Of a stretch of DNA of 64,000 nt, positions 8,245 through 16,470 are shown in pieces (position 1 is the stretch's first letter; the number at the start of each line of letters is the position of its first letter). This stretch comes from Terriglobia bacterium. Lineage in GTDB: Bacteria; Acidobacteriota; Terriglobia; Bryobacterales; Bryobacteraceae. The notes below the pieces were generated by a model, which worked only from the letters and a program-made list of their open reading frames with translations, searched no databases and was not told where the DNA came from. The DNA lies in assembly GCA_020073305.1 (NCBI GenBank), contig JAIQFK010000026.1:40578-104577 (forward strand). The letters run 5' to 3'. A program made the translations under genes and the position numbers.

Positions 8245-9511
8245 AGCGAATCGATACGATGCCATCGTCATCGGGGGAGGTCCCGCCGGCTCCACGGCGG
8301 CGGCGGTGCTGGCCCAAAAAGGCCGCCGTGTCGTGGTGCTGGAGAAGGAGAAGTTCCCGCGATATCACATCGGCGAATCCTTGCTCCCCTACGGCTACTA
8401 CACGCTCCAGCGCATCGGTGTGCTGGACAAGATGAAAGGGTCCGAGTTCACCCGGAAATACAGCGTTCAGTTCGTGGGCACCAGCGGCCGGGCCTCTCTG
8501 CCGTTTTACTTCTTCCAGCAACTGAAGCACGAGGCATCGCAGACGTGGCAGGTGTTGCGCGGCGAGTTCGATCAGTTGCTGCTCGACAATGCCCGCGAGA
8601 AAGGCGCCGAAGTGATCGAGGAGACCACGGTGCGCGGTGTCATCCGCGACAATGGCGCGGTCGCCGGCGTGAACGGCGTCACCCCGAGCGGCGAAACGCT
8701 GGAGTTTCATGCGCCGATTACCATCGACTGCAGCGGGCGCGATGCTTTCTCCGTCACGCGCAACGGATGGAAGGTGCGCGATCCGAAGTTGAATAAGATC
8801 GCGGTCTGGACGTATTACAAGGGCGCGCTTCGCGACCCGGGAGTCGACGAAGGCGCCACCACCGTGGCCTACGTTCCGGAGAAGGGCTGGTTCTGGTACA
8901 TTCCGCTACACCGGGATATTGTGAGCGTGGGCGTGGTGGCTGAGAAGGACTACTTGTACAAGGATTCGCACGACCTTCCGGCCATCTTTCATGGCGAGGT
9001 GGAAAAGAACAAGTGGATCAAGCATCACCTGGCAGCGGGGCAGCAATTCGGGCCCTACCGGGTGACCGGCGAGTACTCCTATCGTTCCCGCCATTGCGCG
9101 GCGGACGGGTTGATTCTGGCCGGCGACGCCTTTGCTTTCCTCGATCCCGTCTTTTCTTCCGGTGTCTTCATCGCTCTCCGCAGCGGAGAGATGGCCGCGG
9201 ACGCCGCCGACGCCGCTCTGGCATCGGGTGATTTTTCGGCCGCACAATTCAGCGGTTACGGAGCGGATCTGTGTGGAGGCATTGAGGCCATGCGACGCCT
9301 GGTCTACGCTTTTTATGACCACGCCTTCAGCTTCCGCGTTTTTCTCAAGCACCATCCCGATATGCATGGCGACATGACCGACTGCCTCATGGGGAACCTG
9401 TTTCGCGATTTCGATCCGCTGTTCTCGGCCGTGGCGGAATTTGCCAAAATTCCCGAACCTCTGTCGCACGGCAGGCCCCTGGCGGTGGACAAAGTCGAAG
9501 TCACGCCGTAA
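8237..9511 (+). CDS. Flavin-dependent halogenase-like oxidoreductase
   Basis: The 424-residue protein starts at GTG 8237, with GGAG seven bases upstream. An ATG further upstream would lie deep inside the preceding gene. The FAD motif GGGPAG is at 13-18 and 'FPRYHIGESLLP' follows. Features associated with flavin-dependent halogenases are visible: W218-x-W220-x-I222-P223, F301-xx-P304-xx-S307-x-G309, and Lys74 in 'FTRKYSVQF' aligning by eye with the catalytic lysine of tryptophan halogenases ('YKVAIKF'). It may chlorinate or brominate an aromatic acid made by the neighbouring enzymes. Members of this superfamily can also be plain monooxygenases or reductases, so halogenation is inferred. Confidence 0.78.
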   Translation: MPKANRYDAIVIGGGPAGSTAAAVLAQKGRRVVVLEKEKFPRYHIGESLLPYGYYTLQRIGVLDKMKGSEFTRKYSVQFVGTSGRASLPFYFFQQLKHEASQTWQVLRGEFDQLLLDNAREKGAEVIEETTVRGVIRDNGAVAGVNGVTPSGETLEFHAPITIDCSGRDAFSVTRNGWKVRDPKLNKIAVWTYYKGALRDPGVDEGATTVAYVPEKGWFWYIPLHRDIVSVGVVAEKDYLYKDSHDLPAIFHGEVEKNKWIKHHLAAGQQFGPYRVTGEYSYRSRHCAADGLILAGDAFAFLDPVFSSGVFIALRSGEMAADAADAALASGDFSAAQFSGYGADLCGGIEAMRRLVYAFYDHAFSFRVFLKHHPDMHGDMTDCLMGNLFRDFDPLFSAVAEFAKIPEPLSHGRPLAVDKVEVTP

Positions 9512-9522
9512 TCTTTCAATTC

Positions 9523-10809
9523 ATGGCGCTTTCCGGCTTTCCCGACCGCAGCAGGATTGAAGCCGACCAGCTCGGCAAGCTCAGAGCCCTGCTTGGGATT
9601 TTGCTCGGGGCCAATGCCTTTTATTCAACGAAGCTCAGCGCCGCCGGCGTTGGCGCGGACCTGGCGAGCCTGGAAGAGTATTTCGAGCGCTGGCCTTTCA
9701 CTCAGAAACGTGAGCTGACTCAAGACCAGCGCGAACACCCGCCATATGGCACGAATCTGACTTATCCTCTGGAGCGTTACACCCGCTTCTGCCACACCAG
9801 CGCCACCTCGGGCCGGCCCATGCACTGGCTCGATACGCCGCAGAGCTGGGCCTGGATGGTCGACAACTGGACCGAGGTATTCCGCGCGTCCGGCGTGACC
9901 TCACAGGACCGCATCTTTTTCGCGTTTTCCTTTGGGCCGTTCCTGGGGTTTTGGACGGCGTTCGAAGCGGCGCTTCGCATGGGCTGCCTTTCGATACCCG
10001 GAGGCGGCATGCGCAGTTCTGCCCGATTGCAGGCCATCGTGGATACCGGCGCGACCGTGCTCTGCTGCACTCCTACCTACTCCATCCGCCTGGCGGAGGT
10101 TGCGGCGGAACAAAACTTCGACCTCAAAGACGCCCGGATCAAGAAGATCTTCGTGGCGGGCGAGACCGGCGGCAGCATCCCGGGCACCGTCGCCCACATC
10201 GAGAAACTGTGGCACGGAGCGCGCATCGTAGATCAGCACGGGATGACCGAAACCGGCCCGGTCAGCTACAGTTGCTCCGTGCGGCCGGGAGTGCTGCACG
10301 TGATGGAGTCGGCCTACATCGCCGAAATTATTTCCACCGACACCGGCAGGCCCGTTCCGCCGGGAGGCACGGGCGAGCTGGTGCTGACCAACCTGGGGCG
10401 CACCGGTTCACCCATTCTGCGGTATCGCACCGGCGACCTCGTCCAGCGCGCGGCGGAATGCCCGTGCGCTTGTGGCCGCCACGATCTGGCGCTCGAGGGT
10501 GGAATCCTGGGACGCACCGACGACATGGTGGTGGTCCGCGGCGTCAACGTCTATCCCAGCGCGGTTGAGGACGTGCTGCGCAGCTTCGGCGTGGCCGAGT
10601 ACCGCGTCGAGATCCGCACCGAGCGCGCGCTTCCCGAATTGAGCATTCAGGTAGAACCATCTCCCGGACAGCAGGACGGCGCGGGCCTCGCTCACCAGCT
10701 CGAAGCCGCGCTGAACAATGCTTTTTCCCTCCGGATTCCCGTGTCTTGCGTGCACCTCGGCGAATTGCCGCGTTTTGAAATGAAAGCTCGCCGTTGGGTT
10801 CGGGTGTGA
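9523..10809 (+). CDS. PaaK-like aryl-CoA ligase / AMP-forming enzyme
   Basis: The 428-residue protein resembles phenylacetate-CoA ligases. It has the P-loop-like 'HTSATSGRP' at 91-99, 'DQHGMTETGP', 'YRTGDLV', the Cys-rich 'CPCACGR' knuckle seen in PaaK relatives, the hinge region 'RGVNVYPSAVEDVL', and Lys421 near the C-terminus ('MKARRWVRV'). It would activate a carboxylic acid to the acyl-adenylate and CoA thioester. The gene begins 11 bp after the halogenase-like gene, which makes a hydroxybenzoate or its halogenated form a natural substrate. It is the last gene of the four-gene cassette. Confidence 0.85.
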   Translation: MALSGFPDRSRIEADQLGKLRALLGILLGANAFYSTKLSAAGVGADLASLEEYFERWPFTQKRELTQDQREHPPYGTNLTYPLERYTRFCHTSATSGRPMHWLDTPQSWAWMVDNWTEVFRASGVTSQDRIFFAFSFGPFLGFWTAFEAALRMGCLSIPGGGMRSSARLQAIVDTGATVLCCTPTYSIRLAEVAAEQNFDLKDARIKKIFVAGETGGSIPGTVAHIEKLWHGARIVDQHGMTETGPVSYSCSVRPGVLHVMESAYIAEIISTDTGRPVPPGGTGELVLTNLGRTGSPILRYRTGDLVQRAAECPCACGRHDLALEGGILGRTDDMVVVRGVNVYPSAVEDVLRSFGVAEYRVEIRTERALPELSIQVEPSPGQQDGAGLAHQLEAALNNAFSLRIPVSCVHLGELPRFEMKARRWVRV

Positions 10810-10920
10810 GTTTTTGTGAGCCCGTCGGCACACTCTCCAACTCTGTCCAAATTCCCGTTGCGCCCTAAACTTTGGGACAACCTGCCCCAGCGCGTGTCCA
10901 TCGAACACAGAGAAGTTAAC

Positions 10921-10949
10921 TTTGGATATATTAAGTTCTTTGTTATTAT
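10921..10949 (+). promoter_or_regulatory. Candidate sigma70-like promoter
   Basis: TTTGGA (10921-10926) and TATTAT (10944-10949) are separated by 17 bp in an AT-rich island within otherwise G+C-rich DNA, just upstream of the secreted-protein pair at 10965 and 11529. Predicted transcription would start around 10956. Confidence 0.45.
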
Positions 10950-10964
10950 AGGGATGTGACTGGT

Positions 10965-11525
10965 ATGCGACGTGCACTGCACGGGTCTATGCGGCGCGTT
11001 CTGCTTCCACTCCTATTCTTCGCCGCCCTACTCCCAGCCGCGATTCTGGAACGCCTTTCCCTCGATGACATGGCCCTCAAGTCCACCGACATCGTGCGGG
11101 CGAAGGTGGTGGGTTCCTATGCGGATTTCCGGGGCTCGATGATTTATACCCACTGGAAGGTCCAGGTAGTGGAGCGGTGGAAGGGGGCGGACCGGTCTAC
11201 GATCGAGGTTCTCATTCCGGGCGGAAGCGCTCGCGGGTCTCACCAGGACGTCTCCGGAGCTCCAAAGTTATCGATCGGCAAGGAATATCTGCTGTTTTTG
11301 TGGAAGTCGCGAAGCGGGTCCACCTACATCACCGGGCTGAGCCAGGGACTGTTTGATCTGGGCAAGAACGCCGGTAACGAGTGGGTGGTGTCGCGTGCAG
11401 CCAGCGGCGAACCGATGATCGACCGCGCCACATGGACACCGGTCGCCGATGAGAGCATTCAGATGCGGTACGCCGAGATCACCGCGCGGATTTCCGCCAC
11501 GCTGAACCAGGGAGGCGGCCACTAG
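10965..11525 (+). CDS. Secreted protein of unknown function
   Basis: The protein has about 186 residues and a signal peptide ('RRVLLPLLFFAALLPAA'). Start codons at 10965 (ATG) and 10989 (ATG) are both possible; a GTG at 10956 would coincide with the predicted transcription start. The mature part is an all-beta-looking domain with 'STDIVRAKVVGSYADFRGSMIYTHWKVQVVERWKG', a pattern I have seen in secreted acidobacterial proteins next to matrixin-type proteases. The next gene starts 3 bp after its stop, so the two are co-transcribed. No catalytic motif is evident; function unknown. Confidence 0.75.
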   Translation: MRRALHGSMRRVLLPLLFFAALLPAAILERLSLDDMALKSTDIVRAKVVGSYADFRGSMIYTHWKVQVVERWKGADRSTIEVLIPGGSARGSHQDVSGAPKLSIGKEYLLFLWKSRSGSTYITGLSQGLFDLGKNAGNEWVVSRAASGEPMIDRATWTPVADESIQMRYAEITARISATLNQGGGH

Positions 11526-11528
11526 CCC

Positions 11529-14033
11529 ATGCGTTTCCCCCGGCAAACGGCGGCTCTGGTTCTCGGCTGGGCGCTCACGGTGTCTTCCGCGGGCGCGTAT
11601 TACCATTACATCCACTACACCAGCACGACGGCACCGTACCTTCCGGTTCCTGAGAAGTTCGACCTCTCGGTTCTGCCGAACAAGACCGTCACAATTCTCG
11701 TCTCGGATGCCGGCCCGAAAAAGTACTCGGCGAATGACAATCTGCCGTCGGTTTTGACCCAGGTACGCCAGGCGGCCGAAGTCTGGAATCGCGTGGCGAC
11801 CTCGGATCTTCGGGTAACCTTCGGTGGACTGTATGCGGATGGAACGGCTGGCGTGACGCCGGGCGGTGAACTGGTATTCGACGACGAAGTTCCACCCGGT
11901 TTGTTGGCCATCACCACGCACACGGCGGCCAATTCGCCCGTGGAGGGGCCGAACGGATCGTTCTTCCCGATCACGCGGTCGGTCATGCATTTCAGGAGCG
12001 ACTTAACGCAGGCCCCGGGACCCAGTTACACCGAAGGCTTCTTCCTGACCGTCGTCCATGAGATGGGCCACGCACTGGGATTGCAGCACACCTTCACATC
12101 CAGCGTGATGTCGACGGCCGTGACGCGCGCGACCGCCGAACTGCAACCGCTCGACGCCGACGATATTGCCGCGGTTTCGCTGCTCTATCCGCACAATTTC
12201 GGCGGCAATACCGGCACGATCATAGGCACGGTCACCGCGGGGGGTGCGGGCGTGCACATGGCTTCCGTGGTGGCGCTACGGCCCGGTGGCGCGGCGGTCA
12301 GCTCACTAACCAATCCCGACGGCACTTACCGCATCGACGGCATTCCACCCGGAAACTACGTGGTTTATGTGCAGCCGTTACCACCCACCGCGAACATCAC
12401 GCCGCCGCAGGATGTGAATGGGAACCCGGTAGCGCCAAGCAGCGCGTTCAACGGCGTGTTTTATCCCAATGTCAGCGATCCGAGTAAGGCCACGGTCGTC
12501 ACCATCCAGGCGGGCGCCTCGGCCGACGGAATCGACTTTGCCGTCAACCACGCAAACACTGTGCCGGTCTACGATGTTTCCACCTACAGCTTCTACGGCC
12601 AGGCGGCGGCACATCCCGCGTACGTAAACTTCGTGCCCGGACCGGCCACCATAGCGGCAGCGGGAGTTGGCCTCGGTTCGAACGGCAAGGTAGCCTCCGG
12701 CTTAAGCGCGACCATCCTGGGCACGGCGTTCCTGGCTCCGGGTGGCCTGCGCGCCTACGGCACTACCCCGACGTACCTCGCACTCGACCTGATGTTCGGG
12801 CTCGCCACTCAAACCGGACCGCAACACATGGTCTTTTCGCAGGGCAATAACATCTACGTGCTTCCCGCCGCCTTGAAGGTGACCAACAGCGATCCACCCT
12901 CCATCACGTCTGTGGCGGAGGGCGCGAATGAACATGTAGAGGTCACTGGAGCGAATTTCGTCCCCAACAGCCAGGTTTACTTTGACGGGCTGCCGGCGAC
13001 GACAACCATCGTGGACGCCTCGCACGCGATCGTGATCCCGCCGCCGGGAGTGAGCGGCCAAACCGCGGTGGTGACGGTGTACAACGGCGATGGACAGAAC
13101 TCGATGTTCCTGGCTCCGACGTCCCTTCCCACATACAGCTACCCCGGTTCCAGCGCCACGGCGCCAACTCGGAGCGTGACGCTTTCCCCGAGCGTATTGC
13201 CCGCGGGAGCCCGCGCGCTGGTCGACATCACTGGCGTCAACACAAACTTCGCGGACGGATTCATGAGTGTGGGTTTCGGATCCAGTGATGCTCTGGTACG
13301 TGGGGTATGGGTGCTGAGCCCGACGCATGCGCTGGTAAACGTGCAGGTGGCCGACAGCGCGCAATCTGGTTCATCGTACGCAACCGTGATTTCCGGCTTT
13401 CAGACCATCTCGCAGCCGAACGCTTTCCAGATCGGCGCCGCGGCGCCTAACGCCCCGGTGGTCGAGCCGACCCTGATCAACGCGGTATGGCTGCCGAGCG
13501 GCGTGTATCCGGGCGCGATCACCAGTCTGTTTGGGCTCAACCTGGGCGGCGCCCAAACTACCGTCACCATCAACAATGTGCCGGCGACGATTCTCTACGC
13601 CTCGGCGTCACAGATCAATTTGGTGGTTCCGGCATCGCTCAAGGCCGGACCCGCGATCCTCCGCCTGAATAATGGGTCCACGAACGCGTATCCCGTCGTG
13701 GTAGTGATCGGACCGGCGCCACCCTCCATCACCGCCATCGAGAACGCATCAAACGTCACTATCAGCGCATCCAATCCGGCGCAGGCAGGCGATGTCCTGA
13801 ACGTGCAGGTAACCGGGCTGGCGCCCTCCGGTACGGCGGTAGCTCCCGGGCGCGTAAATCTTACCGCCGGCGGCGTGGACATGCCGGCAGGCAGCGTGAC
13901 GGATGTGAACGACACCACGTCTGTCATTCAATTCAAGCTCGATCCGAACGTGGCTCCGGGCGCTCAGATCCCTCTGACTGTTTCTATCGACGGCAAGACC
14001 AGCTTGCCGGTCTACATCCCGATCGTTCCTTAA
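11529..14033 (+). CDS. Secreted matrixin-type zinc protease with C-terminal beta modules
   Basis: The 834-residue protein has a signal peptide and an M10-type metalloprotease domain (about 40-225) with the zinc motif HEMGHALGLQH at 177-187 and a nearby Met-turn-like 'SSVMST'. A carboxypeptidase-regulatory-like beta domain follows ('GTIIGTVTAGGAGVHMASVVALRPGG', 'YRIDGIPPGNYVVYVQP'). Next come IPT/TIG-like repeats ('PSITSVAEGANEHVEVTGANF') and the clade-typical module 'GVYPGAITSLFGLNLGG...VTINNVPA...ASASQINLVVP'. It probably acts outside the cell or on its surface. Length and architecture are coherent with no sign of a frameshift. The substrate is unknown. Confidence 0.87.
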   Translation: MRFPRQTAALVLGWALTVSSAGAYYHYIHYTSTTAPYLPVPEKFDLSVLPNKTVTILVSDAGPKKYSANDNLPSVLTQVRQAAEVWNRVATSDLRVTFGGLYADGTAGVTPGGELVFDDEVPPGLLAITTHTAANSPVEGPNGSFFPITRSVMHFRSDLTQAPGPSYTEGFFLTVVHEMGHALGLQHTFTSSVMSTAVTRATAELQPLDADDIAAVSLLYPHNFGGNTGTIIGTVTAGGAGVHMASVVALRPGGAAVSSLTNPDGTYRIDGIPPGNYVVYVQPLPPTANITPPQDVNGNPVAPSSAFNGVFYPNVSDPSKATVVTIQAGASADGIDFAVNHANTVPVYDVSTYSFYGQAAAHPAYVNFVPGPATIAAAGVGLGSNGKVASGLSATILGTAFLAPGGLRAYGTTPTYLALDLMFGLATQTGPQHMVFSQGNNIYVLPAALKVTNSDPPSITSVAEGANEHVEVTGANFVPNSQVYFDGLPATTTIVDASHAIVIPPPGVSGQTAVVTVYNGDGQNSMFLAPTSLPTYSYPGSSATAPTRSVTLSPSVLPAGARALVDITGVNTNFADGFMSVGFGSSDALVRGVWVLSPTHALVNVQVADSAQSGSSYATVISGFQTISQPNAFQIGAAAPNAPVVEPTLINAVWLPSGVYPGAITSLFGLNLGGAQTTVTINNVPATILYASASQINLVVPASLKAGPAILRLNNGSTNAYPVVVVIGPAPPSITAIENASNVTISASNPAQAGDVLNVQVTGLAPSGTAVAPGRVNLTAGGVDMPAGSVTDVNDTTSVIQFKLDPNVAPGAQIPLTVSIDGKTSLPVYIPIVP

Positions 14034-14106
14034 GTCCTCCAGAACTCTCGCTAGCGCCGCAGTTCCCCTCCCTCGGATATGATGTTTAGTCCGTACGGGA
14101 GGAAAC

Positions 14107-15267
14107 ATGCCGATTCCAAACGCTCCGCGGCGCAGCTTCTTGCAGCGCCTTGGCGGACTCGCCGGTTTTTATGGGTTAGCAGGTGCGCCATCCACCGCTC
14201 TAGCCCAGCCACGCCCAGGATCGGGCGATCCGCCGTTTCTCTCGCGCTACGCGCGCGCACAGAACTACAAGTCGCTCAAGCAATCCAGCTTCGACCGCAG
14301 CGGAGGCAACGAGGATTACTGGCCAATGGCGGCAGGCGCCACCCAGGAACTTTTCAACTCCAATGGACCGGGCGTCATCACGCACATCTGGTTCACGATC
14401 GCGGCCGAGAGCTCAAATCACCTGAAAGAAATCGTGATCCGCGCCTACTGGGATGGCAACTCCAAACCCAGCATCGAGGTCCCGGCGGGCGATTTCTTCG
14501 GGTTGAATCTCGGCCAGTACTTCGTGTATCAATCGGCGTTTCTGAACTGCTCTTCGATCAAGGCGCTGAACTCGTATTTCGCCATGCCATTCCACAAGTC
14601 GGCGCGTCTCACGGCCACCAACGAGAGCGAGCACAAAGTCGACGCCTTCTATTCGAATATCGATTATCAGCTTGTGCCTTCCCTTCCCGACGACGCACTC
14701 TACTTTCATGCGCAATACCGGCAGGCCACGCCCAACACAGCGCATACCGAATCCGACAAGAATCCGGACGGCCGGCATAACTACGTGTACGTCGAGACGC
14801 GCGGGCGTGGCCACCTGATGGGCGTGACGCTCGGCGTACTGCAGAACACCGATCACTGGATGGGTGAAGGCGATGACATGATCTTCGTCGACGATGAGAC
14901 CAAACCCGCGATCACCGGCACCGGCTCGGAGGACTATTTCAACGGCGCGTGGGATTTTGGCGGCCGCGACGGCGCCATTCCGTTCGCGCACTTGTACAAC
15001 GGCGCGCCGCTCATGATCGCGCCGGAGCGTGCGGGCGGCCGGTACTGCCTGTATCGCTGGCATGCCGACAACCCGGTGACCTTCACGCGCTACCTCAAGC
15101 ACACCATGGAACACGGACACGCCGACGATCGCGCGGACAATTTCTTTTCCGTGGCCTACTGGTACCAGGCTGAGCCGTACACCAATTTTCCGCCGCTGCC
15201 GCCCGCGCGCGCACGCATTCCGAATTTGAAAGCAGTACCCGGACCGGGCGGCGCCCAGCCGGCATAG
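14107..15267 (+). CDS. GH172 / DUF2961 glycoside hydrolase, Tat-exported
   Basis: The 386-residue protein has a twin-arginine signal ('RRSFLQRLGGLAGFYG'). It carries DUF2961 hallmarks: 'GPGVITHIWFT', 'IEVPAGDFFG', 'GSEDYF' with Glu275 at the conserved acidic position, and 'DFFG/DYFNGAWDFG'-type strands. DUF2961 is now the basis of glycoside hydrolase family GH172, whose characterised members act on fructofuranose and arabinofuranose linkages. Here it probably trims exogenous polysaccharide in the periplasm. It stands between the protease gene and a cupin gene, and the cupin gene begins only 20 bp downstream. Confidence 0.88.
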   Translation: MPIPNAPRRSFLQRLGGLAGFYGLAGAPSTALAQPRPGSGDPPFLSRYARAQNYKSLKQSSFDRSGGNEDYWPMAAGATQELFNSNGPGVITHIWFTIAAESSNHLKEIVIRAYWDGNSKPSIEVPAGDFFGLNLGQYFVYQSAFLNCSSIKALNSYFAMPFHKSARLTATNESEHKVDAFYSNIDYQLVPSLPDDALYFHAQYRQATPNTAHTESDKNPDGRHNYVYVETRGRGHLMGVTLGVLQNTDHWMGEGDDMIFVDDETKPAITGTGSEDYFNGAWDFGGRDGAIPFAHLYNGAPLMIAPERAGGRYCLYRWHADNPVTFTRYLKHTMEHGHADDRADNFFSVAYWYQAEPYTNFPPLPPARARIPNLKAVPGPGGAQPA

Positions 15268-15286
15268 CGACTCAGGAGAGATGAAT

Positions 15287-15745
15287 ATGAGAACTGTCTT
15301 CACATTGCTTATAGCTTCTGCCGCACTTGTAGCGGCCGACCCCGCGGGTGTCGTCCAGTGGAAAGGCGCGGAACTGAAGAACTACGAGAAAAAGCTTGCG
15401 CCTAAAATTGATGCTCACAAGGTTGCGACGGCCTCGCTCGGCAACTTTGGCAATCACAACTTCATGGTTGCGCATCGGGAAGGCAGCGGCGAAGCCGAGC
15501 TGCACGAAAAGCAGGCTGACCTGTTCATTGTGCAAACAGGCGAAGGGACGTTGATCGTCGGCGGGACGGTGGTGGATCCCAAAACCACCGAGCCCAACGA
15601 GATTCGCGGGCCCTCGATTAAAGATGGCGTGACCAAGCATCTGGGACCCGGCGACGTCGTGCACATCCCTGCCAAAACGCCGCACCAGTTAATGGTCGAC
15701 GCCGGCAAGCAGATCACGTATGCGGTGATGAAGGTGAATGAGTGA
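15287..15745 (+). CDS. Secreted cupin-domain protein
   Basis: The 152-residue protein starts at ATG 15287, preferred over ATG 15281 because it leaves the optimal eight bases to the GGAG box. A short signal peptide ('RTVFTLLIASAALVAA') precedes a single cupin barrel: 'HEKQADLFIVQTGEGTLIVGG' and 'GPGDVVHIPAKTPHQLMV', with candidate metal-ligand histidines in both halves. Reaction unknown. Confidence 0.82.
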   Translation: MRTVFTLLIASAALVAADPAGVVQWKGAELKNYEKKLAPKIDAHKVATASLGNFGNHNFMVAHREGSGEAELHEKQADLFIVQTGEGTLIVGGTVVDPKTTEPNEIRGPSIKDGVTKHLGPGDVVHIPAKTPHQLMVDAGKQITYAVMKVNE

Positions 15746-15763
15746 AAGCGGCTAAGCCTGATT

Positions 15764-15796
15764 TTGATTCGCGTTGATTCGCGTTCATTCGCGGCC
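15764..15796. repeat. Period-10 short repeat (single arm)
   Basis: Three consecutive ten-base words, TTGATTCGCG, TTGATTCGCG and TTCATTCGCG, are followed by GCC between the cupin gene and tsaB. The last base touches the tsaB stop codon. The same words recur, with an inverted partner, at 18216-18293. Confidence 0.8.
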
Positions 15797-16470
15797 TAGT
15801 TTTCTTTCCAGTAGAGCTCGGCATCGGAGCGGCGGATATAATCGGCATCGATACCGGCCGGATCGCGGGCGAGGCCGGCGCAATAACGCTCGTAAGCGAT
15901 CGCACCAATGGCCGCCGCCAGAGCGCGCGGCGCGGTCGTGATCCTGGATTTCTCAAATCTGGTGCCTTCGAGCGCCGGTTGAAATGGGGCGAAGTCGGAC
16001 GAGATGAACTCGATCTCGCCCTCGGGCAGCGTGGCAAGCCACTCCGGAAAGCGTGCCACGATCGGGTCGTGCAGAGAATGCCCCGCCGCATCATAGACCG
16101 CTCCGTAAATCTCGCCGCGGCGCGCGTCTAAAACCACCGCCCGCTGTTTCGCCGTGCCGAAGCGCGCCAGCGCTTCCAGGTTCGAGACCGTGACGACCTT
16201 CCGCCCCGCGGCTTCCGCCAAACCTTTTACGCACGCCAAGCCGATACGTACCCCGGTAAACGATCCCGGTCCTGAAGCTGCGGCAAAACACTCCATGTCA
16301 TCCACCCGCCGGCCGTGACGTTCGAGCAGGCGTCCGAGATGCCCGAATAGCACGTGACCGAAGCCGTCTGGAGAGTGAAGCAGCACCTCTTCCCTGAGCT
16401 TCCCGCCTTCGACGAGAGCGATGCTGCCAAATTCGTGCGTGGTGTCGAGAGCAAGAAGGAATGCGTTCAC
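15796..16470 (-). CDS. tsaB: TsaB, tRNA threonylcarbamoyladenosine synthesis protein
   Basis: The 224-residue protein has the YeaZ/TsaB N-terminus 'LLALDTTHEFGSIALVEGG' and the diagnostic 'GPGSFTGVRIGLACVKGLA'. TsaB is the inactive ASKHA-fold partner that binds TsaD and TsaE to make t6A37 in ANN-decoding tRNAs. Length is normal. The start overlaps the end of the upstream glycosidase gene by four bases, an odd coupling of a housekeeping gene to a secreted enzyme. Confidence 0.93.
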   Translation of the reverse strand: MNAFLLALDTTHEFGSIALVEGGKLREEVLLHSPDGFGHVLFGHLGRLLERHGRRVDDMECFAAASGPGSFTGVRIGLACVKGLAEAAGRKVVTVSNLEALARFGTAKQRAVVLDARRGEIYGAVYDAAGHSLHDPIVARFPEWLATLPEGEIEFISSDFAPFQPALEGTRFEKSRITTAPRALAAAIGAIAYERYCAGLARDPAGIDADYIRRSDAELYWKEN

